Source: Eutypa lata (taxonomy: Eukaryota > Ascomycota > Sordariomycetes > Xylariales > Diatrypaceae). From it: a stretch of DNA of 64,000 nucleotides. The notes under the pieces are model-generated. The model made no database searches. It saw only the letters and a program-made list of their open reading frames with translations, and had not been told where the DNA came from. Both the position numbers and the translations under genes were made by a program. The stretch lies in NCBI GenBank assembly GCA_022661535.1, contig JAKULF010000006.1, forward strand, positions 1,731,001-1,795,000, given 5' to 3'. Below, piece after piece: positions 1-13,064 of this stretch (the stretch's first letter is position 1; each line of letters opens with the position of its first letter).

Positions 1-2164
1 CTGGGTACGAACGCATTTGCTATCAAACTGGTTCGCAATTCGCCTATCGTTAGGCTTGAGACAGAAAACAAAGTACGTATTGGTATTAGGTGCGGTGATT
101 GCGCTCTTGACATTCTCAAGAGCAGATAAGAACTGCCCAGATGCTCCTTGCTCAGACGTGCGACTGTTCGCCTTTTTAGGGTCATCTTTCCCTCTGCCAT
201 GTGTTGGCAAGTCTCCGGCTTCGCTAGCAAAGTCGTCGATGGAATCCTGTCGGCGAGGCACCCGGGATCGCATGGTACGCGTCGTCTTCCTCGACATGAC
301 ACTAGGCGCACGCATGGGCTTTGAGCTAACAGAAGCTTGCATCACTGTGGTCCGTTCTTGTGGATGCATCACAGTTTGGAGAGCCTCTTGGCCGAAAAGT
401 CGTGCAACGAATTCACTCTTACTAGACTTGATCATGTTCAGGAGATCGCCAGAAATGACCTCTCCATTCTCCTCGACAAGGCCCTTAATAGGATAGTCAA
501 CCTCGCCTGCGAAATGCTTCACAGTGAAAGTGGCGGCTGTGTTCTCAGACATGAAGTTGCTCCCCGGAAGCCTAGCTGTCGCTGATCCAACGTGGATGGC
601 AGGGTTTTTGTTCTCGAACCTCTTCCTCAAGCTCTCCAAGAGTTGCATGTCAGTCCGGTGGCGGCGGGTTTGATCGTCAAGAATGCTTAGCAAGCCATTT
701 CCATGCTTGAGCAAACCCCTGACAGCATCAGAGTTGTCGAAGTAACTGGTGGCAGGGACGGACACTTCCTCTGTCTCCAGCATGTCGGCCTTTCGGTCGA
801 AGAAGTTCTGGAGAGTCAAGTTGTAGAGACATTCAACGGCGGCATTGTTGAGGAGCTGGTCAAGGGCAGAACCAGTCGAAGATTGTTCTGAAAAGCCCGG
901 GAAGTCGATGATGTTAATCGTATTAGCAATAGCCTCTTCAGGCGCACAGATTTTCTGGTTGATAGCCTCGAAAACATAGGCGACTAGCAGAGAATATAGA
1001 GTTCTTGCTAATTCGTCTGCATTGTCACGAGCTCCTTCGGAATCTAGCATAACGGTTACTCTTTCCCGATGGATCATCTTTGTCTTATACCCCATCGTGG
1101 TCTGTAGATCTTGAGAGCTGACGCCGAGGAACGCAGCAACAATGCCCAGCACATCCTTATTTCGAACCATGGTAACGCTCTGGCCGCCTTCGTGGGAGAA
1201 GCCGCCACTATCGTCGCCGGTAGCTGTCGTATTCGCTGATGTCTCGAACTCAAGCTGCCCAATATGGAGAATACAAGCTAAGATCTGGCATATTTCAGCG
1301 ATCTCACCCCTAGGAAACTCAAGCTTCCGGAGGGCCGTCTTGAATAACTGGAAACCTTCCGCATCATTAATTCCAACCTTGAGCTGTGTCGGATGCCCTA
1401 GGTACTTCCACCGTTTCTGACCTGCTGCATCTCGAGGCGTGTCTAACCCTAGATGAGTTTTCTCGGCGGCACTTGTGCCGGCAAGGAGGTAGTAGAGAAC
1501 ATGGAAGTTACGCTCGCCGGTAGGAATGTTCGTTATTCGGCCTCGCTCTAGACGGTGATCTAATAGTTTACCTCCAATCAAAATAGGATTGGTAGTGGAC
1601 GCCGTGTCATACTGGAGCTCGTAGAATAGACCGGCTTTGGAAGCAGTGGGTGTCGTAGCAGTCTTCGTTGTAGTAAGCGTGTCGAAGACGTATGCACCTA
1701 GAGAAACTTTGTTGGACAATGGTGTTGATGATTTGTTGAGGAGTGAGGCTAGTAGATGAGCACGAATGGTCGTCTTTCCTGAGCCAGATTCACCCCTGAA
1801 AGTCACATTAGCTACCAAATATCATAAAAGCCATTCCAACATTTATGAGAACGTACAAGAACAATACTGCCTGGTTCTCCGAGCGATGTCCTAGTCGAAC
1901 GAATGCCCGATCCGCCATGTCCTCGGCGCCCGCCATGGCGCTACCTTCCTTGCCTCCATCTAAGCCTTTGGTGGATGTCGTGTATGTGTTCAAACAAACG
2001 AGGGCGTGAGACGAGAGTCGGGCAGTCGGGATGGAAACATGGAATCGACTTGCTAGATGAGCCGTGAGGTGTGTATCGGACTGGAGATGAGCTGGCAGCG
2101 CCGGTAACGAAGGTTGCGTGTGGGCTCCGCCGCTACCGCCCATGGAGGGCAGATTCAGAGCCAT
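1..2164 (-). CDS. csmA: Class V chitin synthase with myosin motor domain, N-terminal part (cut by window edge)
   Basis: This enzyme polymerises UDP-GlcNAc into cell-wall chitin, with a myosin-like head that helps place it at hyphal tips and septa (family knowledge). Coding exons on the minus strand are 2164-1857 and 1795-1, joined across a 61 bp intron (1796-1856). The frame stays open to base 1, giving about 701 residues; the family is about 1,850 residues, so the rest of the motor and the whole catalytic part lie outside. The P-loop GESGSGKT sits at residues 104-111, split from the preceding leucine by the intron, and the switch II-like NIIDFPGF lies near residue 400. Both nucleotide motifs therefore look intact. 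The first ATG of the open frame was taken as start. The gene is head to head with the csmB-like gene at 5501. Confidence 0.93.
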
Positions 2165-5100
2165 GTTGGATGAATAGCCAGGAGAGAGCGAGACTCTGGC
2201 CTCTACCCTATAGGCAGGCTTACGTTGTAGGACAAGAGGACGCTATATCAGACAGAAGACAACCAAACGTTTGAAGAATGAAGTAGTTGAGGTGCAAAGA
2301 AGGAAGAGAGTTCTCTACTTTGGCAATGACGGAATGTTCTCCCAGTGCTGCTGCCTCTTCACTTATCAGATAGATTTACAATTATTAAACAATGTTATAG
2401 AGCCTTCAAGCGAGTGCATGCAACAACTTCGAGCAAAAATAACGAATGTGGGGATGGAAATGAAAATGCAAAGAACAAAAACGATCGAGAAATCTGACTG
2501 ACAATCCCTCGAAAGCTGTTCAAAATGCTGTGGATATCCTCGATCTTTCGGGTCAGATGTTGTAGCAGGGGAAAGGGGGCCATCAGCTCTATGGTTAAAC
2601 GAGTCGTCATTTTTGTATTGTACAATACCTACACAGGAACGGCTAACTGCAGGGGCCTGGGCTCGGAGCGTAGTGCTACATCATACAAACCACTGGTATT
2701 GTACAAGCTACGGCCAACTCTGAACTTTGCCCTGAATGTTCCCGGGTTCACGCTAATAGGGACCACTTACACCCTACACGAGCTGCAGCTGGGAGATCCC
2801 ATAATGGTGGCCCCCGAGAATAAGCTACAGTGCACAGTGCGATACAGTACAACGGTAACAACCTACCTAGCGTATATCTCCGGAGGCTCTCTCACCAATG
2901 AGAACATTTAGTTATACAGCCCCATAGTGTAGGGCTTGGTATAAGTGCCGACATATGTAAAGCGTTGATTATCTATACAAATTTATTTAGTTTAGATATA
3001 AGTGTAAAGAAAATTCCCCATGCTTTGAGAGGTAGGCATGTAAGGAAGGGAGTTCTAAATCTGTTCAAGATAAAGATCTATCATGTGGGAAATGATTTCG
3101 TTCGATGGCCGACTCCAACTAACAAGCTCTTGCATGAAGCCCCCAGATAGCCTGTCAAGCCTGTCAACTTAGGAGCCCGCTAAGTATCAACTAAAGAGAA
3201 GACTTGCGCTAAAGTTAACTACAACGCTGTCAATCATCATGGCAGTGTAGGTATACGAAGTATAAGCAAGTACATATAACTTTTCTCTTTTCAAGGCATT
3301 TAGTTAAAGCGAAAATAATATGATAATGTTCAACCATTCAACCTCATCCAGTTATTTTCTATCTTCTACAAGTTGCACTACAGCCACGAGAAGTGTTTCT
3401 CAGAGTTCCCGTTCCCCGTTGTGGTAATCACGTACGACAAACAAATGCCATGAGCTGGCGTAACGTAGGGCATACTGTATATAAGCCTTATTATATTCCC
3501 GATTTGATCGACTTGGATCGAGCATCCAGTGCATCCCACAACATCCTTATGGCTGGCTGACGTCCGGTGTTGGCTGACACTTGTCTTATGGGTACAGTGG
3601 ATTGTGGCATTCCACAGAGTGACTTCACACGCCGATCTATAAATAAAATTGCACCAAACAAACCCGATACGTGCATTGGATCGGTTCCAGGAAGTAGCCG
3701 GTCAAGTCAAGCCAGTCGGGGTTCGAATTATGGGGTTAGTACAACAGTAGTGCGGCTTAGCAGATCGAAGGGGCAGAGAGGAAGAATGACAAAATGATAA
3801 AAATGATGAAAACTAAAGCATATGTAGCATAATTATGTATAACTAAATGAAATAATGGAATTACAAATTAATTCAGGATATAGTTAGATACTACGTATGT
3901 GTTAACAAGTTTTCTATTTCCAAGCAAGAATTATGTGTATTAAAAGAACGGACATCGTATTGTTTACAATATTTTCTTGGAATTGTATCGTAAATCAAGT
4001 TTCCCTCCACTCGTATTGATGACCGACAAGGGAAGGACGGGCAAGAATACCTTATGTACAAGATCTGCGGTCATCCCGTAGTCGTGGCAGTGATGGGCAT
4101 AGGAAAGTGGGAATTTCTGGGAAAGAGGGAGGAAAGAAAAGTGGCGCGCTAAAGTTCGAGAACTTTCACCAACCATTTTTCTTCGTTCAGTGCATTAACA
4201 ACCAAGATGCTTGCACCCTGGCACCCAAGTGGCCTCCGCCTGCCCCGACCATCAAATCGGTGCAATCTTTCATTGGGGGTGTTCCTGGTGTGTTGCATGG
4301 TCCACAATTCTCTTTGCCTCTTCGTATTCCCTGAGAACACCACACAACACGCGCCCGCGCTCGTACGATATAAACCATATTGGTGTGTTCTGTATATGTG
4401 CATGTGCGTGTGTATGTGAACGCGCTATGGGCACGCTGCATATATCCATTCGAACTATTACATACCTTACGTGAGGAGTTTAGACGATGATGACTTCGTA
4501 GAGCAGGAAGAGAAGGGCAGGACAAGAAGCCATCAATTGTGCCGCTCAAATATTACAACTGGCTTGCATTTTACTACTGTTGTTACTGTGTTCAGTGGCA
4601 GATCTACGCTATTCTAAGCTTCTCCTGCAGAGCATCCGAGTAGGGCAGCTCGGTACTTCGGGCGGCCGAGCCAGCGGGCTCAACACCCATTTTGTCTTAT
4701 AGGTAATGGTACACTAGAAGTTCACAAGCCAGACAACCAGACAGAACGCAGGTAATTGTCCAGGCATCTTGGAGAAGAAGAAAAAATCTCTGTGTGGCTC
4801 CTGCAACTGAGGATTTTAGGAATAGTGCGACAAAGTACGGGGACACTAACACACGCCGTATTCCACCAAGGCTGCCCGGGCCAAGATGCATTAACTAACA
4901 CCCAGGGGGTGGGTAACAGTGCCATCTGCACTAGGTACTTCCAGGTTGGTAATGGTGATCATTTTTTGGACTGTCATCATAGGGGATCGTCAGGCCTCTT
5001 CTCTCTTCTCCCTCTTTTCCAATCCGAAATATCTATAGGAAAAGTGTTGTTTTTTTGTATTTGCTGCCCTATATTCTAATCAACCGCTTCATTCGCTTTG

Positions 5101-5500
5101 GCGGCATAATATACTATCGCTTATAATAATTGTTTTTCTTCTATCGTTATAGCTTGGTTTTGAGAATAGAACGGCATATCTCGCCTGATCTGATCTGCTC
5201 CGACCTGACTTTTGGCCTTGACCGAGTTGCCTAGCGAACCGTTCGACCCAAAGACTGCCTCCGACTCGAGATCACCACCTAATTGACCCAACATTCGTTC
5301 AAACTATTGTTACTGTGAACATCTAAAGATAACCTTATCGATTATATTTAACCGTTACTGATTATCTGGACCGTTTAACTTAACTAGTAGGGAGCCGTGT
5401 TAAGTTGCTTACTCGCTCTGGGGTTCTCTGAGCTCGAACCTAGCTTTCAGGACGTCGTGACTGTCCGCTGGGGCATCACGACCCAGTCCGCTGTTTAACC
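2165..5500. promoter_or_regulatory. 3.3 kb spacer between divergent chitin synthases
   Basis: The start codons of the csmA-like and csmB-like genes face away from each other across this stretch, so it must hold both promoters and 5' leaders. Only short open frames without matching splice sites or recognisable protein are visible. A B-box-like string near 3718 lacks the rest of a tRNA. I cannot point to specific binding sites. Confidence 0.6.
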
Positions 5501-8500
5501 ATGGCCAACCATCAAGCTCGCATGTCTATGTTCTCAGTGGCATCCGACTCTCCAGCCGGCCATCGAGGTGCTGGACAACAGGCATCTCAAGTTTCAACCA
5601 CCACCCTCCTAAATGGAATTCATAATATCTACCTCTCATCTGAACCATATAGACTCGATGCTGGTACAAGTCTAGTAGTCAATACTTGGCTAACTGCTAG
5701 TCAATCGAGCTCTGATGGAAGTTCAGGAGGGACAGTTGATACCGCCCTCGCGGCTAGAGCTTGGGAGCATGCTCGCCGTCGTGCAGAAGATGGATGCATC
5801 GTCCTCGGGTGGGTTATAAAATAATCCTAGTTGACTTAAGGAGGCGTCACTAACAGTTATTAGTTCTTTACACACGTCTACGCCCTCGCTTCTCTCCCCA
5901 TTTCTCTCGTCCATGCCACTGTCCCTTCCTCAGTCCCTCTTCACTGCTCTCGAAGCCATCAAGCCATTCATCCGATGCGTTACACCTTTCAACCCCTCCA
6001 CACCCCGACAATCTGCTCTCGGAGTCACTCTTACACTCAACCTAGCTGGCAATCTCACCGCTGCAAGCCTAGCTCTATCCCAAGGAGGCATAGACACCAA
6101 AAATGGCTTGCTGAACCTCCCCGCTGAACCAGGTTATCGTGCTTTTGACGTATTCTATTACTTGTTGACTTCTGCTTCCACTCCTGCCGAGCGAGAGTTC
6201 TTAGGGCTCAAATCGGCCGCAAATTACTCGTTATTGGCGAGATCGGGCACCTACGATCCTCCTTCCTATCTTCCTACTGCCGATGACGCCGCCGCAGCTG
6301 ACGATTTCCGATCCGCCCTGAAAGAAATTGGCATCAAGGGCTCTTCACACCGAAATTTCATCTCAACACTAGCAGGCCTATTGAAGCTTGGCAACACTCT
6401 AGATTACCATGTCGACGAAGAAGCCCTCGAGGACATTTGCGAAGATGTAAGCGGCCTTCTCGGTCTTGACCCCGATGTTCTTATCAAGCAATGTACGACG
6501 GAAGATCGGGCTACTCTCATCGGTGGATTGTATGAAGCCCTCGTCGACTGGGTGGTTACTAAGGCGAACGAAGCAATCGCAGCACAGATGACCCGCATCC
6601 GCGATGGTGATGAATCCATTGATGGACGAGGCGCCCGAACTCCAACTTCAAATGAGGATAATGGTGACACGGTTTGCATCACTGTCGTTGAGGTGGCCGA
6701 TCCGTCTCTTGGCAAGGCTCTCGCCATGCGGGGCATTTTTGATGACAGTGCAGGAATCAACGCAGAAATGAAAGAGGACGGTGTGGATGTGGTGTCGGCT
6801 GGAAGCTCTGTGCAGCGAGAGATGCAGAACGCCGTTGCCGATGTAGCCCCTGATTTGGGTATCATGAGCGGCCCTGTTGGCCGAGAACGTCAGCACGAGT
6901 TAGAAAAGAGAGAGGTCGTATTAGAGAAGATTGGCTTTGCTGGAGAAGATGATGGTTTCCTTAAGAAGCTGCTTTTCCCAGTTCCTGGCCAGGGGATCAA
7001 CCTGGGCCAAAATGCGCGGCTAGATCTTCCCACAGTCCTGAATGCCAGCCGTGTCTGGTATCAATTATCACTCCACCCAACCGACGAGAGCCCAGCAAGC
7101 CTAGCAGCCTTGCCCTCTGTCACCTCCGCATGGTCGGCAGGCACTGTTTCCCGTCAGCTGCGAGCTTGGAGATTACCTGAGTGGGCGAACCGGCGCAACA
7201 AGAATCTCGATTTCACAGCAGATTACGATCTCGATGAATTCTCACAGCGTTTTGCCCCTCTAGGCTGTAGGGAGGGTCGAGACGGGATTGAGAGTTGGGT
7301 TCTAGAGAGAGGTTGGAGCAATGGTGAAGTAGTTATTGGAAAGGAGCGTATCTGGATGAGGGAGTCCGCTTGGTGGGAAGCCGAAAGCATGCTAGACTTG
7401 AAGCCTCCTGAAGAGACCCTCCCAGGCATGGGCGGAGGCATGGGCGGCGGTCTGATGGCTTCTGGTCTTGAGACCGGCTACTCCAACAACAATGGCAGCG
7501 GCTTTTTCCCGCAGATGCACGATCAACGCTCCCTCGGCAGCAGCCGAGATCAGCTCCTCAATAGCCACCAACGCAACCAAAGCCAACTCACCTTCAACCA
7601 AAGTCCCCTGGCTGCCCCCTCTATTGCCCCAACTGCCATGCGTAACAATGGCGACTACGGCTTGGGATCCAAGGGCGATAATATGCGTGACCAAGTCTAT
7701 TATACCAACGGAGGTGAATTTATGAACGGCCTGGATCCTGATATGGCACAGGGCAAGCATTACGAAACCCAGGACCAAACATTTGGTCGGCGGGTTTGGG
7801 TTGGCATCGTCTGGTCGCTGACATTCTGGATCCCCTCTTTCCTCCTACGGCACGTCGGGCGTATGAAGCGACCAGACGTTCGGATGGCCTGGCGTGAGAA
7901 GGTCGTTCTGTGTTTCTTCATTCTCTTGGCGAATGCTTTCATCGTCTTCTGGATCATTGCCTTGGGAAACCTCATCTGCCCAGACATGGACAAGGCTTGG
8001 TCAGCCGAAGAGGTCAGCCACCATCTAGGCGAAGATGATGTCTGGGTCAGCATCCGCGGCAAGGTATATGATATCACAGATTTCTACAAAATCCAGCACA
8101 GCGACACGGATACGGAAACGACTGCGGACTCGATGATTGAGTTTGCCGGCATGAATCTTGACGAATACTTCGTCCCCCCTTTGCCGCTCACCTGCCCTGG
8201 ACTTGGTATTGCCGAGACGACCCAACTCATGGCTAACACCACTCCTACCCTACCGCAAGGGAAACACGTCTCAGGGTACTTCCAACCTGATCCCACCAGT
8301 AAGTTGAAGTCCGACTATTGGTATCGTGACGACTTCTTACCGCGCATCACGGAATACTACACGGGAGAGCTAGTCTATGACCTTGAGGAGGTCAAATCAG
8401 ACGGTCAAGACAATAGCCATATGTGGATCGTCTACGAGGGCGCTGTTTATGACCTCACTGACTATCTTTACACTGCCGACTACAATAAGAATCTCGACAC

Positions 8501-11013
8501 CTATAATTTCTTAGATGATAATATCGTGGAAGCCGTCCAGAACAACGCGGGTGAGGATGTTACCGACCTATGGAATAACAGAATCGACGATACTGCTAGT
8601 AACCGGACGCTCCATACTCAAGTGCTCAACAGTATCAACTGTATCAAGCAAACGTTTTATGTAGGCATACCGGATTTCCGATATACTCCTCGATGCCAGG
8701 TCAACAACTACCTTCTTTTAGCATTTACCATCATAATCTGCTGTGTGATTGCCATCAAGTTCCTTGCAGCGCTGCAGTTCGGTTCAAAGCGGCGACCAGC
8801 TCCTCAGGACAAATTCGTGATCTGCCAGGTTCCAGCTTACACGGAAGGAGAAGAATCTCTAAGGAAGGCTCTCGATTCTCTTACTGCTCTCCAGTACGAC
8901 AATAAGAGGAAGCTGATCTGCGTCATCTGTGATGGTGTTATTGTCGGCGAAGGCAATGATCGTCCTACTCCCAAAATCGTCTTGGACATTCTTGGAGTTG
9001 ACCCCAAGATGGATCCTCCAGCTCTCCCTTTCAAGTCTATCGGCAACGGCAGTGAACAGTTGAACTACGGAAAGGTCTACTCCGGCCTCTACGAGTATGA
9101 AGGAAACGTTGTCCCCTACATCGTTGTCGTCAAAGTGGGCAAGGAATCGGAGCAAGCTAAGGCCAAGCCTGGTAATCGTGGTAAGCGTGATTCTCAAATC
9201 CTGCTCATGAGCTTCCTCAACCGAGTCCACCATCGCGCTCCCATGAATCCCCTCGAGCTCGAGATGTTCCATCAGGTCAATAACATTATCGGTGTCGACC
9301 CCGAACTATACGAATATCTTTTCATGGTAGATGCCGATACATGTGTCCGAGAAGATTCCCTCAACAGACTAGTTTCAGCCTGTGCCAACAACTCTAAGAT
9401 CGCCGGTATCTGTGGTGAGACGGCTTTGCAAAACGAGGAACGCTCCTGGTGGAGTATGATCCAGGTCTATGAATACTATATTTCCCACCATCTCGCAAAG
9501 GCATTCGAATCTCTATTCGGTAGTGTTACTTGTTTACCCGGATGGTAAGTATTTTATAGTCCACATCTATGTACGACTCCTTTACTAATGAATTTATAGT
9601 TTCACGATGTACCGTCTAAGAACAGCTGACCGCGGCAAGCCCCTAATTATCGCCGACGGCGTCATCAAGGACTACAGTATCTGCAACGTGGATACTCTCC
9701 ACAAGAAGAACCTGCTATCTCTCGGAGAGGATCGATTCCTTACCACGTTGATGACCAAGTACTTCCCTCAGATGTCCTATAAATTCATTCCGGACGCATA
9801 TTGTCAAACTGCTGCCCCCGAGCAATGGAGTGTCTTATTATCGCAACGTCGCCGGTGGATTAACTCGACAATCCATAACTTGGTGGAGTTGATGATGCTC
9901 AAGGATATGTGCGGTTTCTGCTGTTTCTCCATGCGATTTGTTGTCTTCATCGATCTTACCGGAACCATCATCCTGCCAGCGACCTGTGTTTATCTTGGTT
10001 ATCTAATTTACAGGGTTGCCTCGCATACTGGCCAGTTCCCTCTCATCTCAATTATCCTGATTGCCGCGGTGTACGGTCTCCAAGCTCTCATCTTCCTCCT
10101 CAAGCGGCAATGGCAACACATCGGCTGGATGATCATTTACATCCTCGCCTTCCCCGTGTACTCCTTTATCCTGCCCATCTACTCTTTCTGGAATCAGGAC
10201 AACTTCACGTGGGGTAACACCCGTATCGTCGTTGGTGAGAAGGGTAACAAGCAGGTCGTGGCCGTCGACGACGAAGGATTCGATCCCAGATCCATTCCCC
10301 TCCAACGCTGGGACGACTACGCAGTCCTCAACAATCTGCCCGGTCGGCGTGGCATTCACCACGAGAAGGCGCACGAGGTCTACGAGGATACGTATGAGAT
10401 GGACGACATGAAGTCGGTCTACTCATCTGTCCGACAGCCCTCCGTCCTCACCGGTCTCCAGGGTCGTGGTGGCTTCATGCCTCCTCAATCACCAGCGCCC
10501 TTCCAGCAGCGCCAATCCCACTACAACCCCTACTCAGACAACCCAATGCAGAACCGGCAATCCACCGCCTCTTTCGGCGGGAGCGAATTCCAGCGTCTAC
10601 AGACCCAATCTCCTTACCAGGACCACCCGGGTAACCCGCACAGCCGCCAGCCCAGCATGAGCAACCTGCGCAGCGTGGCCAACGTATCACCCCAGTTCCA
10701 GCAACAACACGAAAACCCGAACATGTACCGGGCGTCGGCGGCGACGCCGGGCCTGAGCACGGGCACGCGGACGCCCATGGGGATGCGGGGCCACCAGAGC
10801 ATGGCGTCGTTCGACTTCCAGCGGGGGAACCAGGGCCCCGACGACGAGACCATCGCGGCCACCATCCAGGCGGTGCTGCGGGACGTCGACCTCGACTCCG
10901 TCACCAAGAAGCAGCTGCGCGCCCTCGTCGAGCAGCGGCTGCAGACGGAGCTCGTGGGCGAGCGGAGGGCGTTCATGGATGGGCAGATCGACCATGAATT
11001 AGCCAACATGTAA
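5501..11013 (+). CDS. csmB: Chitin synthase with degenerate myosin motor domain (class VI; class VII in some schemes)
   Basis: Exons 5501-5808, 5864-9544 and 9600-11013 give 1,800 residues. The order is a myosin-like region (about 1-740), two membrane segments (about 745-767 and 783-807), a cytochrome b5-like domain from about 815 (GKVYDITDF), a third membrane segment near 1052-1075, the glycosyltransferase core, three C-terminal membrane segments (about 1444-1527) and a DEK C-terminal domain near 1743-1797. Catalytic motifs are DADT at 1259, EDRFLT from 1373 and QRRRW at 1412-1416. The second intron splits the Cys codon of TCLPGCFTMYR. No GxSGxGKT P-loop is present: [10 protein letters not shown] stands where it would be, so ATP hydrolysis by the head is unlikely, as reported for CsmB-type enzymes. 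The first intron (5809-5863) is placed by frame and by the restored motif [10 protein letters not shown]. Confidence 0.95.
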
Positions 11014-13064
11014 TTGACGAGAGCAGGAGAGGGAAAATGTGAAGGTTGTATATATACAGATAAGATGGAATAGATATCTAGTAGCGAAGGTTGCGATGGC
11101 ATATGTTGTATGTTGTGTGTGTGTGTGTTTTCTCGCTCTCTAATGATGACTCTTGGGCTTTTATCCGGAATTTACAAAATCCTTTGCACGCAGCAGCAGC
11201 AGCAGCAGGGAGGGGATGGGATGGGTGGCGTTAAGTTAAAACTCTTGTGTTTGGTTGTTATTTTACCTATATAAAGAACTTTTTGAGATATATATAGGTA
11301 CAGCATGGCAAATATATGTCTAGGAATATAATATCACAGCTCAGCAGGCAAGCAAGCAGCGTTGTTTTTAGTAGCTTTTTGGGATATTTGGATATGAGAG
11401 AGGTACTCATCACATATTACTTACAATCATCGTCGTTGTCGCAGGGTTGGTGGTTGGTTGCAGGAGTGATATTTCGAAGCGATAGTATAGCGACGTTACT
11501 TAATACAGTTGATTATAATGAATGTGAATGTGTACTACGCAGTATAATATATTTGTCCTTACGAAATGATTGTTGTAATTTGTTCGGGTTTATTGTGCAT
11601 CGCTACGAACGTGACGTACCTAGTAAGTGCATAGCTGCTCTTGGAGGCTTTATACCAAGGCGGCAGGCAGGCATAGTTAGTGTGATGCTATGGGACTGCT
11701 TTTCATGACCTAGTTCTCTTCACTAGACAGTTCTCCCTCGTGTATGATCAGCCAACATATATATATATATATACCTTTCGATAAAACGGAACATGAGGAC
11801 AGGCCTAGCTAGCTAGGGGGAGGCTTGAGCTCGTAAGAGAGTGAGAGAGAGAGAGAGTATGGGTCTCTATGAAGTAAACGTTCAATCACCCACCCACCAG
11901 CCAGTTCATTTTTCTCTCCTTCCTCTAAAAAGAGCTTACACAGTACCTAGGAAATGTCAAAGTATCAACCACACGTACCTAGATACTTCCCGGGGCACGC
12001 TTCCACGGACAGGGGGATCAAATCACGGTCTAGTCATATGAAGGCTCTGATGAAGTTTTATGTGCAGGTAATGGCCAAAAGGGAAATGTGCTTGTGCGAC
12101 GTGGTCCATGGCTCGGAGTATAAGTATGAGGGCAAATTAAGAAAGTAGGCGTGAGAAGAGCACTTGGAAGTGATACCTGAACAGGAATCCTGGACAAGCT
12201 CTGATGTAGCTGGGGTAGGTGAGCAAAAACCGCTCTACTCTACTCGAAAAGGGATTGCTATGCACTTCATGAGAGCGGATATCACATCATCTGACACGAA
12301 GCGATGTAAAGTCTTGGTTAGCCATTACCCTCCCTCCCTTACATCAAATATAACTCGTGCGGTAGTTCATTTGCATAGTGACCTTGGATTTTCACCAGAC
12401 AACTATATCGAAATAAATGTAGGTACGCCAGTAGACCTAAACTTAGGTAGATACCATCTCTTGCACAGCGAGGTCTTGATAAATATGATCCAAGGCACCG
12501 TATCCATGACCAGGTTTCTCAGTAGCTTATTTCCCGTACTTCCATTATATTACCGTTCTGTCTACTATTGTTGATCACTCCAGCGATAAGGTCAATTAGG
12601 ACTAATAGTCACTGCACCTTTCTTCGAAACCTAATCCCCCCCCAAGATTCTACGAGCTTGAAACAGACTATATTCCCGGAATACATGTCAATTGACTTGC
12701 CATTTCACTACCTAGGTACGAATTCTGGTCATTCATCTTCATACACACGTACATACACCTCTGGAACAGACAAAATACTAGCTAGAAGATACGTTCATTG
12801 TCTCATTATGTACCACATATGACCAGACCCGAGCAACAACCATTTCCATTTTCTTTTCCTTCTCTTTAATACTCCCGTGATATTGTAGGTTATAAGTGCC
12901 ATTATGACATAGTTTTTACTTACACCTCTCTGTAGTATTCCTTCCTTCCTATTTTCTACACTATACCCTGTTTATTGTATTGCATATACCTCTAGTCCAC
13001 AGGCTGCCTGAGTAGCCTCACCTGGTATTGAATTTCCCGATTCCCATCATATTGCCGAGCAGCA
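11014..13064. other. Intergenic stretch with microsatellites
   Basis: No gene is supported here. It holds the 3' flanks of two convergent genes and short simple repeats: (TG)n at 11114-11128, (CAG)6 at 11191-11208, (AT)n at 11757-11773 and (GA)n near 11841-11858. Confidence 0.6.

Noticed and set aside
3690..3760. B-box-like GGGGTTCGAATT as a tRNA gene
   Set aside because: No acceptor stem, A box or anticodon arm can be folded around it.
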